A DNA stretch of 64,000 nt from Seohaeicola saemankumensis (GTDB taxonomy: Bacteria; Pseudomonadota; Alphaproteobacteria; Rhodobacterales; Rhodobacteraceae), in the NCBI RefSeq assembly GCF_021021435.1, contig NZ_JAINWI010000015.1, positions 62,001-126,000 on the forward strand. The letters are read 5' to 3'. A model generated the notes under the pieces. The model did no database searches. It was not told where the DNA came from and saw nothing but the letters and a program-made list of their open reading frames with translations. This document shows positions 1 through 8,646 of this stretch, in pieces (within the stretch, counting starts at the first letter, position 1; the number at the start of each line of letters is the position of its first letter). A program made the position numbers and the translations under genes.

Positions 1-1080
1 GGCCATGTCTGTCAGATGCAATTTGCGCCCCGCCCGCACACCCTCATAGGCGATCTGGGCAACAAAAATAGCCAAGCCTGCCCCCGATGCGCCACCCAAC
101 CCGTCGAGCGCCGCCCCCGCAAGGCCCGTCAGAAAAAGCGCGAGGGCGGCAAGGCTTCCTGCAAGCATCAAGGTCTGGCGGCTGGATTTGTCCGACAGGC
201 GCCCCCAGATATACGAGGACAGCACGGCCGCCGCGGTCGAGGCCATAACCATCGGTCCCAACTGGTCCAGCGCGCCATCACCCTGCGCAGAAGACAGCAT
301 GATAATGAAGGGCGGCGCCAAGGCCGTCACGGTCAGGGCAGCCCGCGCCGCGATGAAAACCTGCAACTGGCGATCCTCCCGCAGCGGGCGGATCAGATCG
401 CCAATCCCGTTCGTGTCAGTCGTGCCGGTTTCGTTGTCCGGCTCTTTCAGGCGCAGGAACAATAGGCCCGCCACCACGAACCCTGCCCCAGCAAGAGCAA
501 TCGCGCCGGCCAGGACAGGCACGGCCACATCGAAAACACCCAGCGCCATCAGCAATCCGAACGCGAAGGCCGTGACAGAGGCGACCGAAGCCGCAAGTCC
601 AGTCACAGTGCCGCGCCGCCCCTTTTCAATCGTGCGCGCCAGCACATTCTTGTAGCTGACAGATGCGGCAGAGCGCGCAACCGCCAGCAAAGCCAGCAGT
701 GCCAGCACGGTCCAGCCTGCGGCGCTCCCTTCCAGCGTCAGCACCGCCAGTGCGATTCCCGATGCCGCCACACCCTGCACAAGTGCTCCGGCGGCCCAGA
801 TCCGCTTGCGCTGCGTCGATTGTTCGACCTGTCTGGCCAAGGCAAGTTGCGGCAACATTGATCCGGCCTCGCGCACGGGGACCAGCGCGCCCAACACAAC
901 TCCGGGTGCACCCAATGCATTCAGAAGCCACGATAGTACCAGTTTGGGATCTATCAGGCTGTCAGCCGACTTGGTCAGTGTCAGGGCCATGACGTGGATC
1001 AAAGCATTGCGCGCCTCGCCATCGTTCAGCGCATCGGGGGCGGTGTCTGTCAGTCTGGCAAATATCCGGCGCGCGGGCAT
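1..1080 (-). CDS. MFS transporter, C-terminus beyond the window
   Basis: Major facilitator superfamily permease of the inner membrane; substrate unknown. Translating the minus strand from ATG 1080 gives an open frame of 360 codons to the window edge, rich in hydrophobic helices. A loop of the type YIWGRLSDKSSRQ, matching the conserved MFS G-R-x-S-D motif between helices 2 and 3 of a half, lies about residue 285. The start is backed by AGGA 7 nt upstream. It reads in the same direction as the cyclotransferase-like gene 32 bp upstream, so the two are probably cotranscribed. The C-terminal helices lie outside the window. Family call is fairly secure; the substrate cannot be told. Confidence 0.75.
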   Translation of the reverse strand, partial: MPARRIFARLTDTAPDALNDGEARNALIHVMALTLTKSADSLIDPKLVLSWLLNALGAPGVVLGALVPVREAGSMLPQLALARQVEQSTQRKRIWAAGALVQGVAASGIALAVLTLEGSAAGWTVLALLALLAVARSAASVSYKNVLARTIEKGRRGTVTGLAASVASVTAFAFGLLMALGVFDVAVPVLAGAIALAGAGFVVAGLLFLRLKEPDNETGTTDTNGIGDLIRPLREDRQLQVFIAARAALTVTALAPPFIIMLSSAQGDGALDQLGPMVMASTAAAVLSSYIWGRLSDKSSRQTLMLAGSLAALALFLTGLAGAALDGLGGASGAGLAIFVAQIAYEGVRAGRKLHLTDMA

Positions 1081-1112
1081 GAGAATCCTTTTTGGCATCT
1101 ACTGTGTCTGGG

Positions 1113-1547
1113 TCACTGGCGGGCTGCGGGCAAGAGTTGGTAGACCCAGACGTCGCGTCCGTCGTTCAGTGTCCTGAGGTCACGGCGGTAGCGCTCTCCC
1201 AATCGTTCGTAGCGGTCCAATCGCAACAGACCTTCCGGCCCTACAGTAAAGACCTGTCCCGCAACCACGCTGCCGGAATCGCGACGCAGATCGCGCCCCT
1301 CGCGCAAAAATCCTTCAAGCTGTGCTGGTGCGGCGGACACCGGACGGCCAATTACCACAAACCGGAGCAAAGAATGCTTCAGAGTGGCGTAGCCGAAAAC
1401 ATCTTGCGGGCCGCTGTCCTGCGCGGGCTGTGCGTCCAGCATAGCGGGTGTGACAGGCGGCAGATAGACAGGCATATGTGCAATCAAGCCCCATAGCCCA
1501 ACTATTGCACCGCCCAAAGCTGCAGCCTTCCACCGCATGCGGCTCAT
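1113..1547 (-). CDS. Membrane-anchored gamma-glutamylcyclotransferase-like (AIG2/GGCT) protein
   Basis: 144 residues. An N-terminal hydrophobic helix (about residues 8-30) is followed by an AIG2/GGCT-type domain: FGYATLKHSLLR (about 51-62) matches the family's nucleotide-like F-x-Y-G-T-L-R strand and turn, and LDRYERLGERYRR (about 112-124) holds the conserved acid of the L-D-x-x-E-x3-Y-R-R motif, then a D-VWVYQ strand. The family releases 5-oxoproline from gamma-glutamyl amines or acts on related isopeptide amides. The membrane anchor is unusual for it. The gene is divergent from an amidoligase and amidotransferase 97 bp away, which suggests work on the same gamma-glutamyl-type bond. The substrate is inference. 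Confidence 0.65.
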   Translation of the reverse strand: MSRMRWKAAALGGAIVGLWGLIAHMPVYLPPVTPAMLDAQPAQDSGPQDVFGYATLKHSLLRFVVIGRPVSAAPAQLEGFLREGRDLRRDSGSVVAGQVFTVGPEGLLRLDRYERLGERYRRDLRTLNDGRDVWVYQLLPAARQ

Positions 1548-1644
1548 AGGCTGCCCGGCAATCTGTCACGTCCCACGGTTGCCTTCTCTACATGCTTTCC
1601 CATAGTGTGGACTGTCACGCAGTTCCTATGAAGAGTGCAACCCC

Positions 1645-2637
1645 TTGACAGATTTCAGTGATCTTCTGACGCGCATCCCGCAGGACAAGCTGTGGCAGCT
1701 ACCGGAGCCTCGGCGTGCCGACGGCAAGGAACGCCGTGTCGGGGTCGAGATCGAATTTGCCGGTCTGTCGGAAGCGGATACGGCAGAGATCATTCAAGAC
1801 GCATGGGGCGGCACCATCGACATCGCCACCCTGCATGACATCACGGTCAGGAACACTGCACTGGGCGATGTGAAAATCGAACTGGATGTCCATTTGCGCG
1901 ACAAGGCTGGCAGCTTTATCGCGGACAAGTTGCTGAACTGGTCACGCGCGGTTGTGCCGGTCGAAATCGTGACGGGACCACTGACGCGGACACAGCTTGA
2001 ACGCATCGACCCATTGGTGGACGCATTGGTCGCGGCAGGTGCCGAAGGGACGCAAGGCGGGATTTTCTACGGCTTTGGACTCCATCTGAACCCCGAAGTC
2101 GCGCGTGAGGATATATCCGGCGTTTTGCCGGTCGTGCGCGCTTACGGTTTGCTGGAAGATTGGCTGCGCGCCAGCGATCCGATAGATCCGTCGCGCCGTT
2201 TGCTGCCTTTTGTCGATCCTTGGCCGCGCAACCTGCTGGACCTGTTGGCCAAAGACGGCGCGGCTTGGCGACTTGACGACCTGCTGCGCGTCTATGCCGA
2301 GCTTACGCCGACCCGCAACAGGGGTCTTGATCTGCTGCCGCTTCTGGAACATCTGCGACCCCAAGCGATGCATGCCGCGATGCCGGACGATACCCTCAAA
2401 GGCGGGCGCCCGACCTTTCACTACCGCCTGCCCGAGGCACGTCTGGGCGCAGAAGGATGGTCGGTCACCTATGAGTGGAACCGCTGGGTTCTGATCGAAA
2501 GGATTGCCGCCGACCCGGTCCTGCTGGACCGACTGTCAGCCATGTGGATCGACCACCGCGCCGCGCTGACCAGCCTACGACGCGACTGGGTGCAAACCGT
2601 GGATGCGGTTCTGTCGGACGCGGCAATCTGGACATGA
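1645..2637 (+). CDS. Amidoligase family protein (COOH-NH2 ligase)
   Basis: 330 residues. Resembles the glutamine-synthetase-fold amidoligases (Amidoligase_2), which form an amide between a carboxylate and an amine using ATP. Visible family marks are RRVGVEIEF (about 30-38), the strand VPVEIVTGPL (about 105-114), FGLHLNPE (about 148-155) and a basic patch KGGRPTFHYRLP followed by WNRWVLIE. The frame begins with TTG at 1645; an ATG at 1628 hits a stop after six codons, so TTG or a later codon must be used. The last base pairs overlap the next gene (ATGA), implying translational coupling to the class-I amidotransferase. The acceptor and donor substrates are unknown. Confidence 0.75.
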   Translation: MTDFSDLLTRIPQDKLWQLPEPRRADGKERRVGVEIEFAGLSEADTAEIIQDAWGGTIDIATLHDITVRNTALGDVKIELDVHLRDKAGSFIADKLLNWSRAVVPVEIVTGPLTRTQLERIDPLVDALVAAGAEGTQGGIFYGFGLHLNPEVAREDISGVLPVVRAYGLLEDWLRASDPIDPSRRLLPFVDPWPRNLLDLLAKDGAAWRLDDLLRVYAELTPTRNRGLDLLPLLEHLRPQAMHAAMPDDTLKGGRPTFHYRLPEARLGAEGWSVTYEWNRWVLIERIAADPVLLDRLSAMWIDHRAALTSLRRDWVQTVDAVLSDAAIWT

Positions 2638-3305
2638 GGCCAAAGATCGGGGTCACCGTATCGCGCCGCACCGGATGGCGCGTCTTTCCCTTCATGGCGC
2701 TGAATATATTGATCGCAGGCGGATGCGCCCTGCGTTGGGATTCGGCCAGAGCGGCCGATATCGCGATGGTGGACGGGTTGGTTGTCGGGGGTGGCGACGA
2801 CATCTCGCCGATGCTCTATCAGGGCGAGGTCGTGGCCGAGGCCCGTCTTGATCCGGACCGCGACGCGCTGGAAAGGCGTCTGGTTCTGGAAGCGCTTGCA
2901 GCGGACAAGCCGGTTTTGGGCATTTGCCGTGGCGCGCAGATGCTGAACATCGCGCAGGGCGGCAACCTGCACCAGCGCGCCTATGACCATTATGCGGACA
3001 GCCGCGAATATCGCACGATCCTGCCGCGCAAGGATATCGCAATTCTGGAAAAGACAGCGCTTGCCGGTATCGCAGGCACGGCCCCGATGCGCGTGAATGC
3101 CCTTCATTCGCAGGCTGTGGACCGGTTGGGCGCGGATTTGCAAGTGGCCGCACGGGACGAAGGCGGCATGGTGCAGGCGATCGAGCGCACAAATCCGCCC
3201 TTTGCGCTTGGTGTGCAGTGGCACCCTGAATACCTGATCTATGCGCGCCGCCAGCGCGCCCTGTTTCGCGCGCTTGTCACCGCTGCGCGGTCTTCGCGCT
3301 GTTGA
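2634..3305 (+). CDS. Class-I glutamine amidotransferase / gamma-glutamyl hydrolase (peptidase C26, PuuD-like)
   Basis: 223 residues from ATG 2634, whose ATGA overlaps the amidoligase stop. The nucleophile elbow GICRGAQ holds the catalytic Cys (about residue 101) and QWHPEY near the C-terminus holds the catalytic His and Glu; VVGGGDDISP is the oxyanion-side loop typical of C26 enzymes such as PuuD. These enzymes hydrolyse gamma-glutamyl amides, for example gamma-glutamyl-GABA. Fusion-like coupling with an amidoligase has been noted in comparative genomics of amidoligases (Iyer and colleagues). A make-and-break or maturation role on the same amide is inferred. A frame extension to 2475 exists but lies wholly inside the upstream gene. 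Confidence 0.85.
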   Translation: MRPKIGVTVSRRTGWRVFPFMALNILIAGGCALRWDSARAADIAMVDGLVVGGGDDISPMLYQGEVVAEARLDPDRDALERRLVLEALAADKPVLGICRGAQMLNIAQGGNLHQRAYDHYADSREYRTILPRKDIAILEKTALAGIAGTAPMRVNALHSQAVDRLGADLQVAARDEGGMVQAIERTNPPFALGVQWHPEYLIYARRQRALFRALVTAARSSRC

Positions 3306-3363
3306 CCATCCAAAGCCGCAGCGCGAGTGGACAGGCAAAGGCAAAGCGTCTAACCCTGCGCGC

Positions 3364-4122
3364 ATGTTGAACATCATTCGCCACGATGGCCCCGCTGGTC
3401 AGGTTCCTTTGTTGATTGCCCACGGTCTTTTCGGCTCTGGCCGCAACTGGGGTGTGATCGCCAAACGGCTGTCAAACAACAGGACAGTGCTTGCTGTCGA
3501 TATGCGGAACCACGGGTCCAGCCCTTGGTCGGACAGCCACAGCTACACGGATATGGCCGAAGATCTCGCGGAGGTCATCCGCGCCTCTGGCGGCCCGATG
3601 GCAGTTCTGGGCCATTCGATGGGTGGCAAGGCCGCGATGCTTTTGGCCTTGCAGCATCCCGCACTGGTGGACAGCCTGATCGTCGGTGATATCGCCCCTG
3701 TCAGCTATACCCATGATCAAAGCCGCTATATCCAGGCGATGCAGGCGGTTGATTTGTCGCGTGTCGAAAAGCGCTCGGATGCCGAGGCACAACTGGCCGA
3801 TCTGGTGGATGACCCTACCCTTCCCGCCTTTTTCACCCAGTCGCTAGATATCAAGGACAAACGCTGGCGGCTCAATCTTGCTGCGCTGGCAGACCAGATG
3901 CCGCATATTTTGGGATTTCCCTCGATCGAAGGCCAGTTTGACAAACCGGCGCTGTTTCTGACAGGGGCACAGTCCGATTATGTCGACCCGCAACACCGCG
4001 ACCGGATCAAATCCCTGTTTCCCGCCGCGCGCTTTGCCAAGATTCCTGGGGCGGGGCATTGGTTGCATGCAGAAAAACCACGCGAGTTCGAATCCGCACT
4101 GCGAGTCTGGCTGGAAGGCTGA
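3364..4122 (+). CDS. Alpha/beta-fold hydrolase (YbfF-like esterase)
   Basis: 252 residues from ATG 3364. Single alpha/beta-hydrolase domain: HGLFGS oxyanion loop near residue 20, nucleophile elbow GHSMGG (Ser about 86), an acid in GAQSDYVDP and the catalytic His in GAGHWLH near the C-terminus. Its length (about 250) and the HGLFGSGRNW sequence resemble the YbfF acyl-CoA/ester hydrolase group and mitochondrial ABHD11. It lies 58 bp after the amidotransferase and could be in the same transcript. Substrate unknown. A longer frame opens at 3241 inside the upstream gene and is not needed. Confidence 0.85.
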   Translation: MLNIIRHDGPAGQVPLLIAHGLFGSGRNWGVIAKRLSNNRTVLAVDMRNHGSSPWSDSHSYTDMAEDLAEVIRASGGPMAVLGHSMGGKAAMLLALQHPALVDSLIVGDIAPVSYTHDQSRYIQAMQAVDLSRVEKRSDAEAQLADLVDDPTLPAFFTQSLDIKDKRWRLNLAALADQMPHILGFPSIEGQFDKPALFLTGAQSDYVDPQHRDRIKSLFPAARFAKIPGAGHWLHAEKPREFESALRVWLEG

Positions 4123-4248
4123 CGGGGCCGCAGTGATCGTCTGCAACCCCGCTGTGCTGTGAATGTCGGGACAGCGGCAGCCCCAACGGGGACCCCTCCC
4201 TCGCACCGCCGCCGTCCCACCCGCCCCTTGAGGCAGGATTCGCCAAAC

Positions 4249-4434
4249 TCAGGTATCTCCATAAAGCGCCTTGGCCACGGCCCATGTCACAGGGATTGCG
4301 GCCAGAAACCCGACCGTCGCAGCCATCAGAATTGGTGACAGGGTGTCAAACCCCGTCGCCAAGGCAAAAATCACACCGATTCCGGCCAGCGTTGACCCGA
4401 TGAACAGATGCAGGATGAAACCAAGTCGCCACAT
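4249..4434 (-). CDS. Small two-helix membrane protein of Rhodobacteraceae
   Basis: 61 residues with two predicted transmembrane helices (about 4-26 and 33-55) joined by a short turn. I recognise the type from Rhodobacteraceae genomes, where it is often mislabelled CTP synthetase; nothing in it resembles that enzyme. Function unknown. The start has a GAGGGG ribosome site about 8 nt upstream. A promoter with a perfect TATAAT and an FNR-type box at -41.5 precedes it (see 4466-4507), so expression is probably raised when oxygen is low. Confidence 0.6.
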   Translation of the reverse strand: MWRLGFILHLFIGSTLAGIGVIFALATGFDTLSPILMAATVGFLAAIPVTWAVAKALYGDT

Positions 4435-4465
4435 CGCGCGGCCCCTCTATTAAGAACATGAGGGA

Positions 4466-4507
4466 ATTATAACCAGCCCCGCAGACCGCTGCCTTGATCT
4501 GAATCAG
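4466..4507 (-). promoter_or_regulatory. Candidate FnrL-dependent class II promoter
   Basis: On the minus strand a TATAAT hexamer lies at 4471-4466. The box TTGATCTGAATCAG at 4494-4507 matches the FNR/FnrL consensus TTGAT-N4-ATCAA at 9 of 10 positions. If +1 is 4459, the box centre falls at -41.5, the exact geometry of a class II FNR-activated promoter. It drives the small membrane protein at 4249-4434, giving a leader of about 25 nt with a good ribosome site. The box overlaps the last codon of the broken cytochrome b561 gene. Confidence 0.6.
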
Positions 4508-5004
4508 ACGGGATCAGAGCGCCGCATTCTTTCCATCAGCCCATCCTTGAGCACGAACTGGCGATAAAAGCTGGCCACCATATGCAGTGCGACCAGAGCC
4601 AGCAGGACAAAAGGCATCACGCCATGGGCATCTGCCGCAGCTTCATTGCCGCGGAACCACGCAACGGCCCCGCTGACGGGCATCACCAACAGCAACGCGT
4701 AGAGGCTGTAGTGGGTCATATGCGCGGCCCTCCGTTGCATCGGAGGGTCCGAGGCGGGCAAGAGCGGAACACCGCGATCCAGCCTGCTCCAAAGCCGCGC
4801 CGCGGCCAGCACTAAGATCAGAAAGCCGCTAAAGACATGAGTTGCGACCTGTGGATCAAAAGGCGGCACGAGCCCGTCCTCGATCAGGTCAAAAGCCTCG
4901 GTGATCGTCTTGTGCAGCAGGTATTGCTCCACCAGCTGCGCGAACATCAGCTAGGTCAGGCAGATCTGGACGCGGGAATAGGCAGTCGGAGGAGGCTTCG
5001 GCAT
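4504..5004 (-). pseudogene. Cytochrome b561 (diheme, inner membrane), disrupted by an amber codon
   Basis: From ATG 5004 the frame reads MPKPPPTAYSRVQ, the usual N-terminus of bacterial cytochrome b561, then I-C-L-T, a TAG codon at 4953-4951, and continues in the same frame from 4947 for 147 residues with family-typical helices, HVFSG, AAHMTHYSLYALL and ALHMVASFYRQF. Family members have L-H-W-L-M here, so the first heme-ligand His is Thr and the next Trp (TGG) is the stop. Ubiquinol or superoxide oxidation is the usual role. An alternative is translation from ATG 4947, which would give a protein lacking the first half of helix 1 and one heme ligand. I favour a decaying gene or, less likely, a sequencing error. 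Confidence 0.7.
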
Positions 5005-5024
5005 GATGCACTTCGGATTTCATA

Positions 5025-5062
5025 TGCAGAATGCAGAATGCAGAATGCAGAATGCAGAATGC
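5025..5062. repeat. Heptanucleotide tandem repeat (TGCAGAA)5
   Basis: Five perfect copies of TGCAGAA plus a partial TGC, 38 bp in all, 20 bp upstream of the start of the broken cytochrome b561 gene and 35 bp after the stop of the lipoprotein gene. Perfect copies suggest recent slippage. It does not encode part of an intact protein, because a TGA in the b561 frame at 5022-5020 separates it from that start codon. Confidence 0.95.
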
Positions 5063-5097
5063 GACAATCCCTGACATTGCCCAAGTGCGATCATGAT

Positions 5098-5367
5098 TCA
5101 GGGTTTGTTCAGGCAAAGGAACAAGTATTCCGTCCCTTGATAGTCTGGCAAAATCCGGGCCGAGACACGCTCGGCCAGCTTCTTCGATCCACGCTGACAG
5201 ATACTGTTGGCCAGTGCCAGCAATTCGGCATCCGTAGCCGAGGTAAAGGCTGGCTGGATGATATTCACGCTGTCCCCGTTATAGGCCGTCACAACAGGGT
5301 CCTGCGCGGGCAATTCGCAACCGGTCAGTAACATCAGGACAAGGGCGGCGGGAATCATTCGGAACAT
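5098..5367 (-). CDS. Small lipoprotein of unknown function
   Basis: 89 residues from ATG 5367. The N-terminus MFRMIPAALVLMLLTGC is a type II signal peptide with lipobox LLTGC, so the mature protein begins at Cys17 and is lipidated. The body has two further cysteines (SICQRG and FLCLNKP) that could form a disulfide. I do not recognise a named family. It lies between lepA upstream and the cytochrome b561 remnant downstream, all on the minus strand, and has a candidate CtrA box 64 bp upstream. An upstream in-frame ATG at 5397 would put charged residues before the signal peptide and is less likely. Confidence 0.7.
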   Translation of the reverse strand: MFRMIPAALVLMLLTGCELPAQDPVVTAYNGDSVNIIQPAFTSATDAELLALANSICQRGSKKLAERVSARILPDYQGTEYLFLCLNKP

Positions 5368-5430
5368 GGGCGTACTCGTGCAATACCGCAGCCACATGCA
5401 GCGGACCCAAAGATCATGCAGGATGATTTG

Positions 5431-5445
5431 TTAACACGTAGTTAA
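5431..5445. promoter_or_regulatory. Candidate CtrA binding box (TTAA-N7-TTAA)
   Basis: TTAACACGTAGTTAA is a perfect match to the CtrA consensus of alphaproteobacteria. It lies in the 134 bp between lepA and the lipoprotein gene, 64 bp before the lipoprotein start, in a GC-rich genome where two spaced TTAA tetramers are uncommon. CtrA controls motility and cell-cycle genes in Rhodobacterales. Confidence 0.5.
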
Positions 5446-5469
5446 GACGCCGCAGAAAAGCCGGATTAG

Positions 5470-5488
5470 AAAAAGGCAGGGGCCTGCC
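5470..5488 (-). terminator. Rho-independent terminator of lepA
   Basis: On the minus strand GGCAG-GCCC-CTGCC is followed by TTTTT. It sits 14 bp after the lepA stop. Confidence 0.65.
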
Positions 5489-5501
5489 GTGCCTTGTCCC
5501 T

Positions 5502-7301
<1,800 letters not shown>

Positions 7302-7536
7302 GCAAGGGGATATGATGGGGAAAAGGGCTTTGGTCAAGGTGGGATAAAGGGGTCTTTCGAACCGGCGGGCAGAACGTCCGCAAGCCAGCCGGACCTGCAA
7401 AAGATGTCAATTGCCGCAGCCCCTGTTGCGCGATTGAAAAATGCCTCTAGCTGCGGCATAGTTGCGCCAGAGCAGACGCGCTGCGCGCAACATGGCCGCA
7501 AAGGCCGGGGCGGCGGCACCAGACAAGAGGCTTAGG

Positions 7537-7860
7537 ATGAAGCAGTTTCTGATGGCGGTCGCATTGGCCGTTGCAATAGCCCCTGTGGCTGTTGTGTCGA
7601 CTACCGGCGTGGCGATGGCCGGCCCGATTGATCGGGCTTGCATGACCTCGGACCGCAAGGCGCGGTCGCCGCGTTTGTGTGCCTGCATCCAGCAGGTGGC
7701 AGATCGCACCCTGTCGCGCAGCGACCAGCGGATGGCGGCCAAGTTTTTTCGCGATCCCCAACGGGCGCAGGACATCCGGCAGTCCGACAACCACAGCCAC
7801 GAAATTTTCTGGCGCAAATATCGAGCCTTCGGCGAGACCGCAGCCGCGATGTGCAGCTAG
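7537..7860 (+). CDS. Small exported protein, Rhodobacterales-type, unknown function
   Basis: 107 residues from ATG 7537. A Sec signal peptide (about residues 1-28, cleavage after AMA) precedes a small basic domain with four cysteines (DRACMTS, LCACIQQ and the C-terminal MCS). The core reads CIQQVADRTLSRSDQR, then KFFRDPQRAQDIRQSD. I recall homologues in Rhodobacteraceae annotated loosely as arginine transporter, but there is no transporter feature here. Probably periplasmic. It converges on the racemase gene, with a dispersed repeat between them. The longer frame from 7462 lacks an upstream ribosome site. Confidence 0.65.
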   Translation: MKQFLMAVALAVAIAPVAVVSTTGVAMAGPIDRACMTSDRKARSPRLCACIQQVADRTLSRSDQRMAAKFFRDPQRAQDIRQSDNHSHEIFWRKYRAFGETAAAMCS

Positions 7861-7914
7861 AGACGAACGCTTAGGCTATCGTTGCAGCGAGGTCATCACA
7901 GGCTTCGGCTTCGC

Positions 7915-7939
7915 CGGGGATATTTTCAGCAAGAAGACA
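7915..7939 (+). repeat. Copy A of a dispersed 3'-end motif
   Basis: The core GATATTTTCAGCAAGAAGA matches the consensus GATATTT-N3-GC[A/C]AGAAGA that recurs at 50684, 55217 and 59328. It lies between convergent genes and contains the stop codon of the racemase gene. Confidence 0.7.
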
Positions 7940-8636
7940 CAGGCGGTCCTGCAAAGGCCGCAATCTGTGCTGTCAGGCAATCCAGGCTGTCCGTCCAAAG
8001 CGCAGTTGCAGGCAGGCTGTCCGTTAACAGAGAAAGCTCGGTGCAGGCGACCAGAAGATGGTCCGCGCCTTGATCCAGTGCCGCCTGCCCCAGTGCCATC
8101 ATCTGCGGGCATAGCTCTGTCAGGGGTTTTCCCGCCTTGACTGCGCGGATCAGCGCCAGAACCGGCACCTCGTCTGCGAACCAGATCGGGGTCAACCCGC
8201 GCGCCTCGAAAGCAGCATCGAAGACAGAGACAAGTCGGACCGCCGGTGAAGCAAGCATGCCCGGACGTTTCACGCCAGTCGCGGCCAGATGGTCTGCTGT
8301 GGCCGTGATCATATCCAGAAACGGCAGATCGGTGGCGGCGCGGACCACATCGGCATAGTGATGCGCGGTGTTGCAGGGCATGGCCAGCGCCTGCGCGCCC
8401 GCATGAGCCAGATCGCGGGCCATCTGTGCCAGAACAGGGGCCGGATCGGGGCCATGCCCGTCGATCAGCCGCGCGATACGGCTGGGCACCTGTGGGTTCT
8501 GGTGTACGATCAACGGGATATGATCCGCGTCATCGACCGTATCGCGGCCAGAAGCTGTCACCAGCGCGATGCATTTCTGCATCAGGAGGAGCGTAGCCTC
8601 AGGCCCCATCCCGCCAAGGATGCCGACAGGCCGCAT
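7926..8636 (-). CDS. Aspartate/glutamate racemase family protein
   Basis: 236 residues from ATG 8636 (MRPVGILGGMGPEAT). PLP-independent amino acid racemase of the Asp/Glu/hydantoin superfamily: ILGGMGPEAT glycine loop at the N-terminus, first catalytic Cys in MPCNTAHHY (about 85-93) and second in VACTELSLL (about 197-205), so the two-cysteine mechanism is intact. It starts 10 bp after the PLP lyase gene stop and ends a three-gene unit with the HpsN-like dehydrogenase and CuyA/DcyD-like lyase. A role in interconverting enantiomers of cysteate, cysteine or aspartate for that pathway is inferred. An in-frame ATG at 8669 would overlap the lyase gene. Confidence 0.85.
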   Translation of the reverse strand: MRPVGILGGMGPEATLLLMQKCIALVTASGRDTVDDADHIPLIVHQNPQVPSRIARLIDGHGPDPAPVLAQMARDLAHAGAQALAMPCNTAHHYADVVRAATDLPFLDMITATADHLAATGVKRPGMLASPAVRLVSVFDAAFEARGLTPIWFADEVPVLALIRAVKAGKPLTELCPQMMALGQAALDQGADHLLVACTELSLLTDSLPATALWTDSLDCLTAQIAAFAGPPVSSC

Positions 8637-8646
8637 GAACGCAGGC

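Noticed and set aside
626-931. 101-codon frame with many cysteines at the left end
   Set aside because: Shadow of the MFS transporter, which runs through the span in another frame from ATG 1080 to the window edge.
1051-1075. Possible fifth copy of the dispersed motif
   Set aside because: Only GATATTT and CAGA match (minus strand), and it lies inside the coding start of the MFS gene.
5025-5116. Phase-variable translation of cytochrome b561 through the heptanucleotide repeat
   Set aside because: Losing one copy would bring an upstream ATG into the b561 frame, but a TGA at 5022-5020 would stop it.
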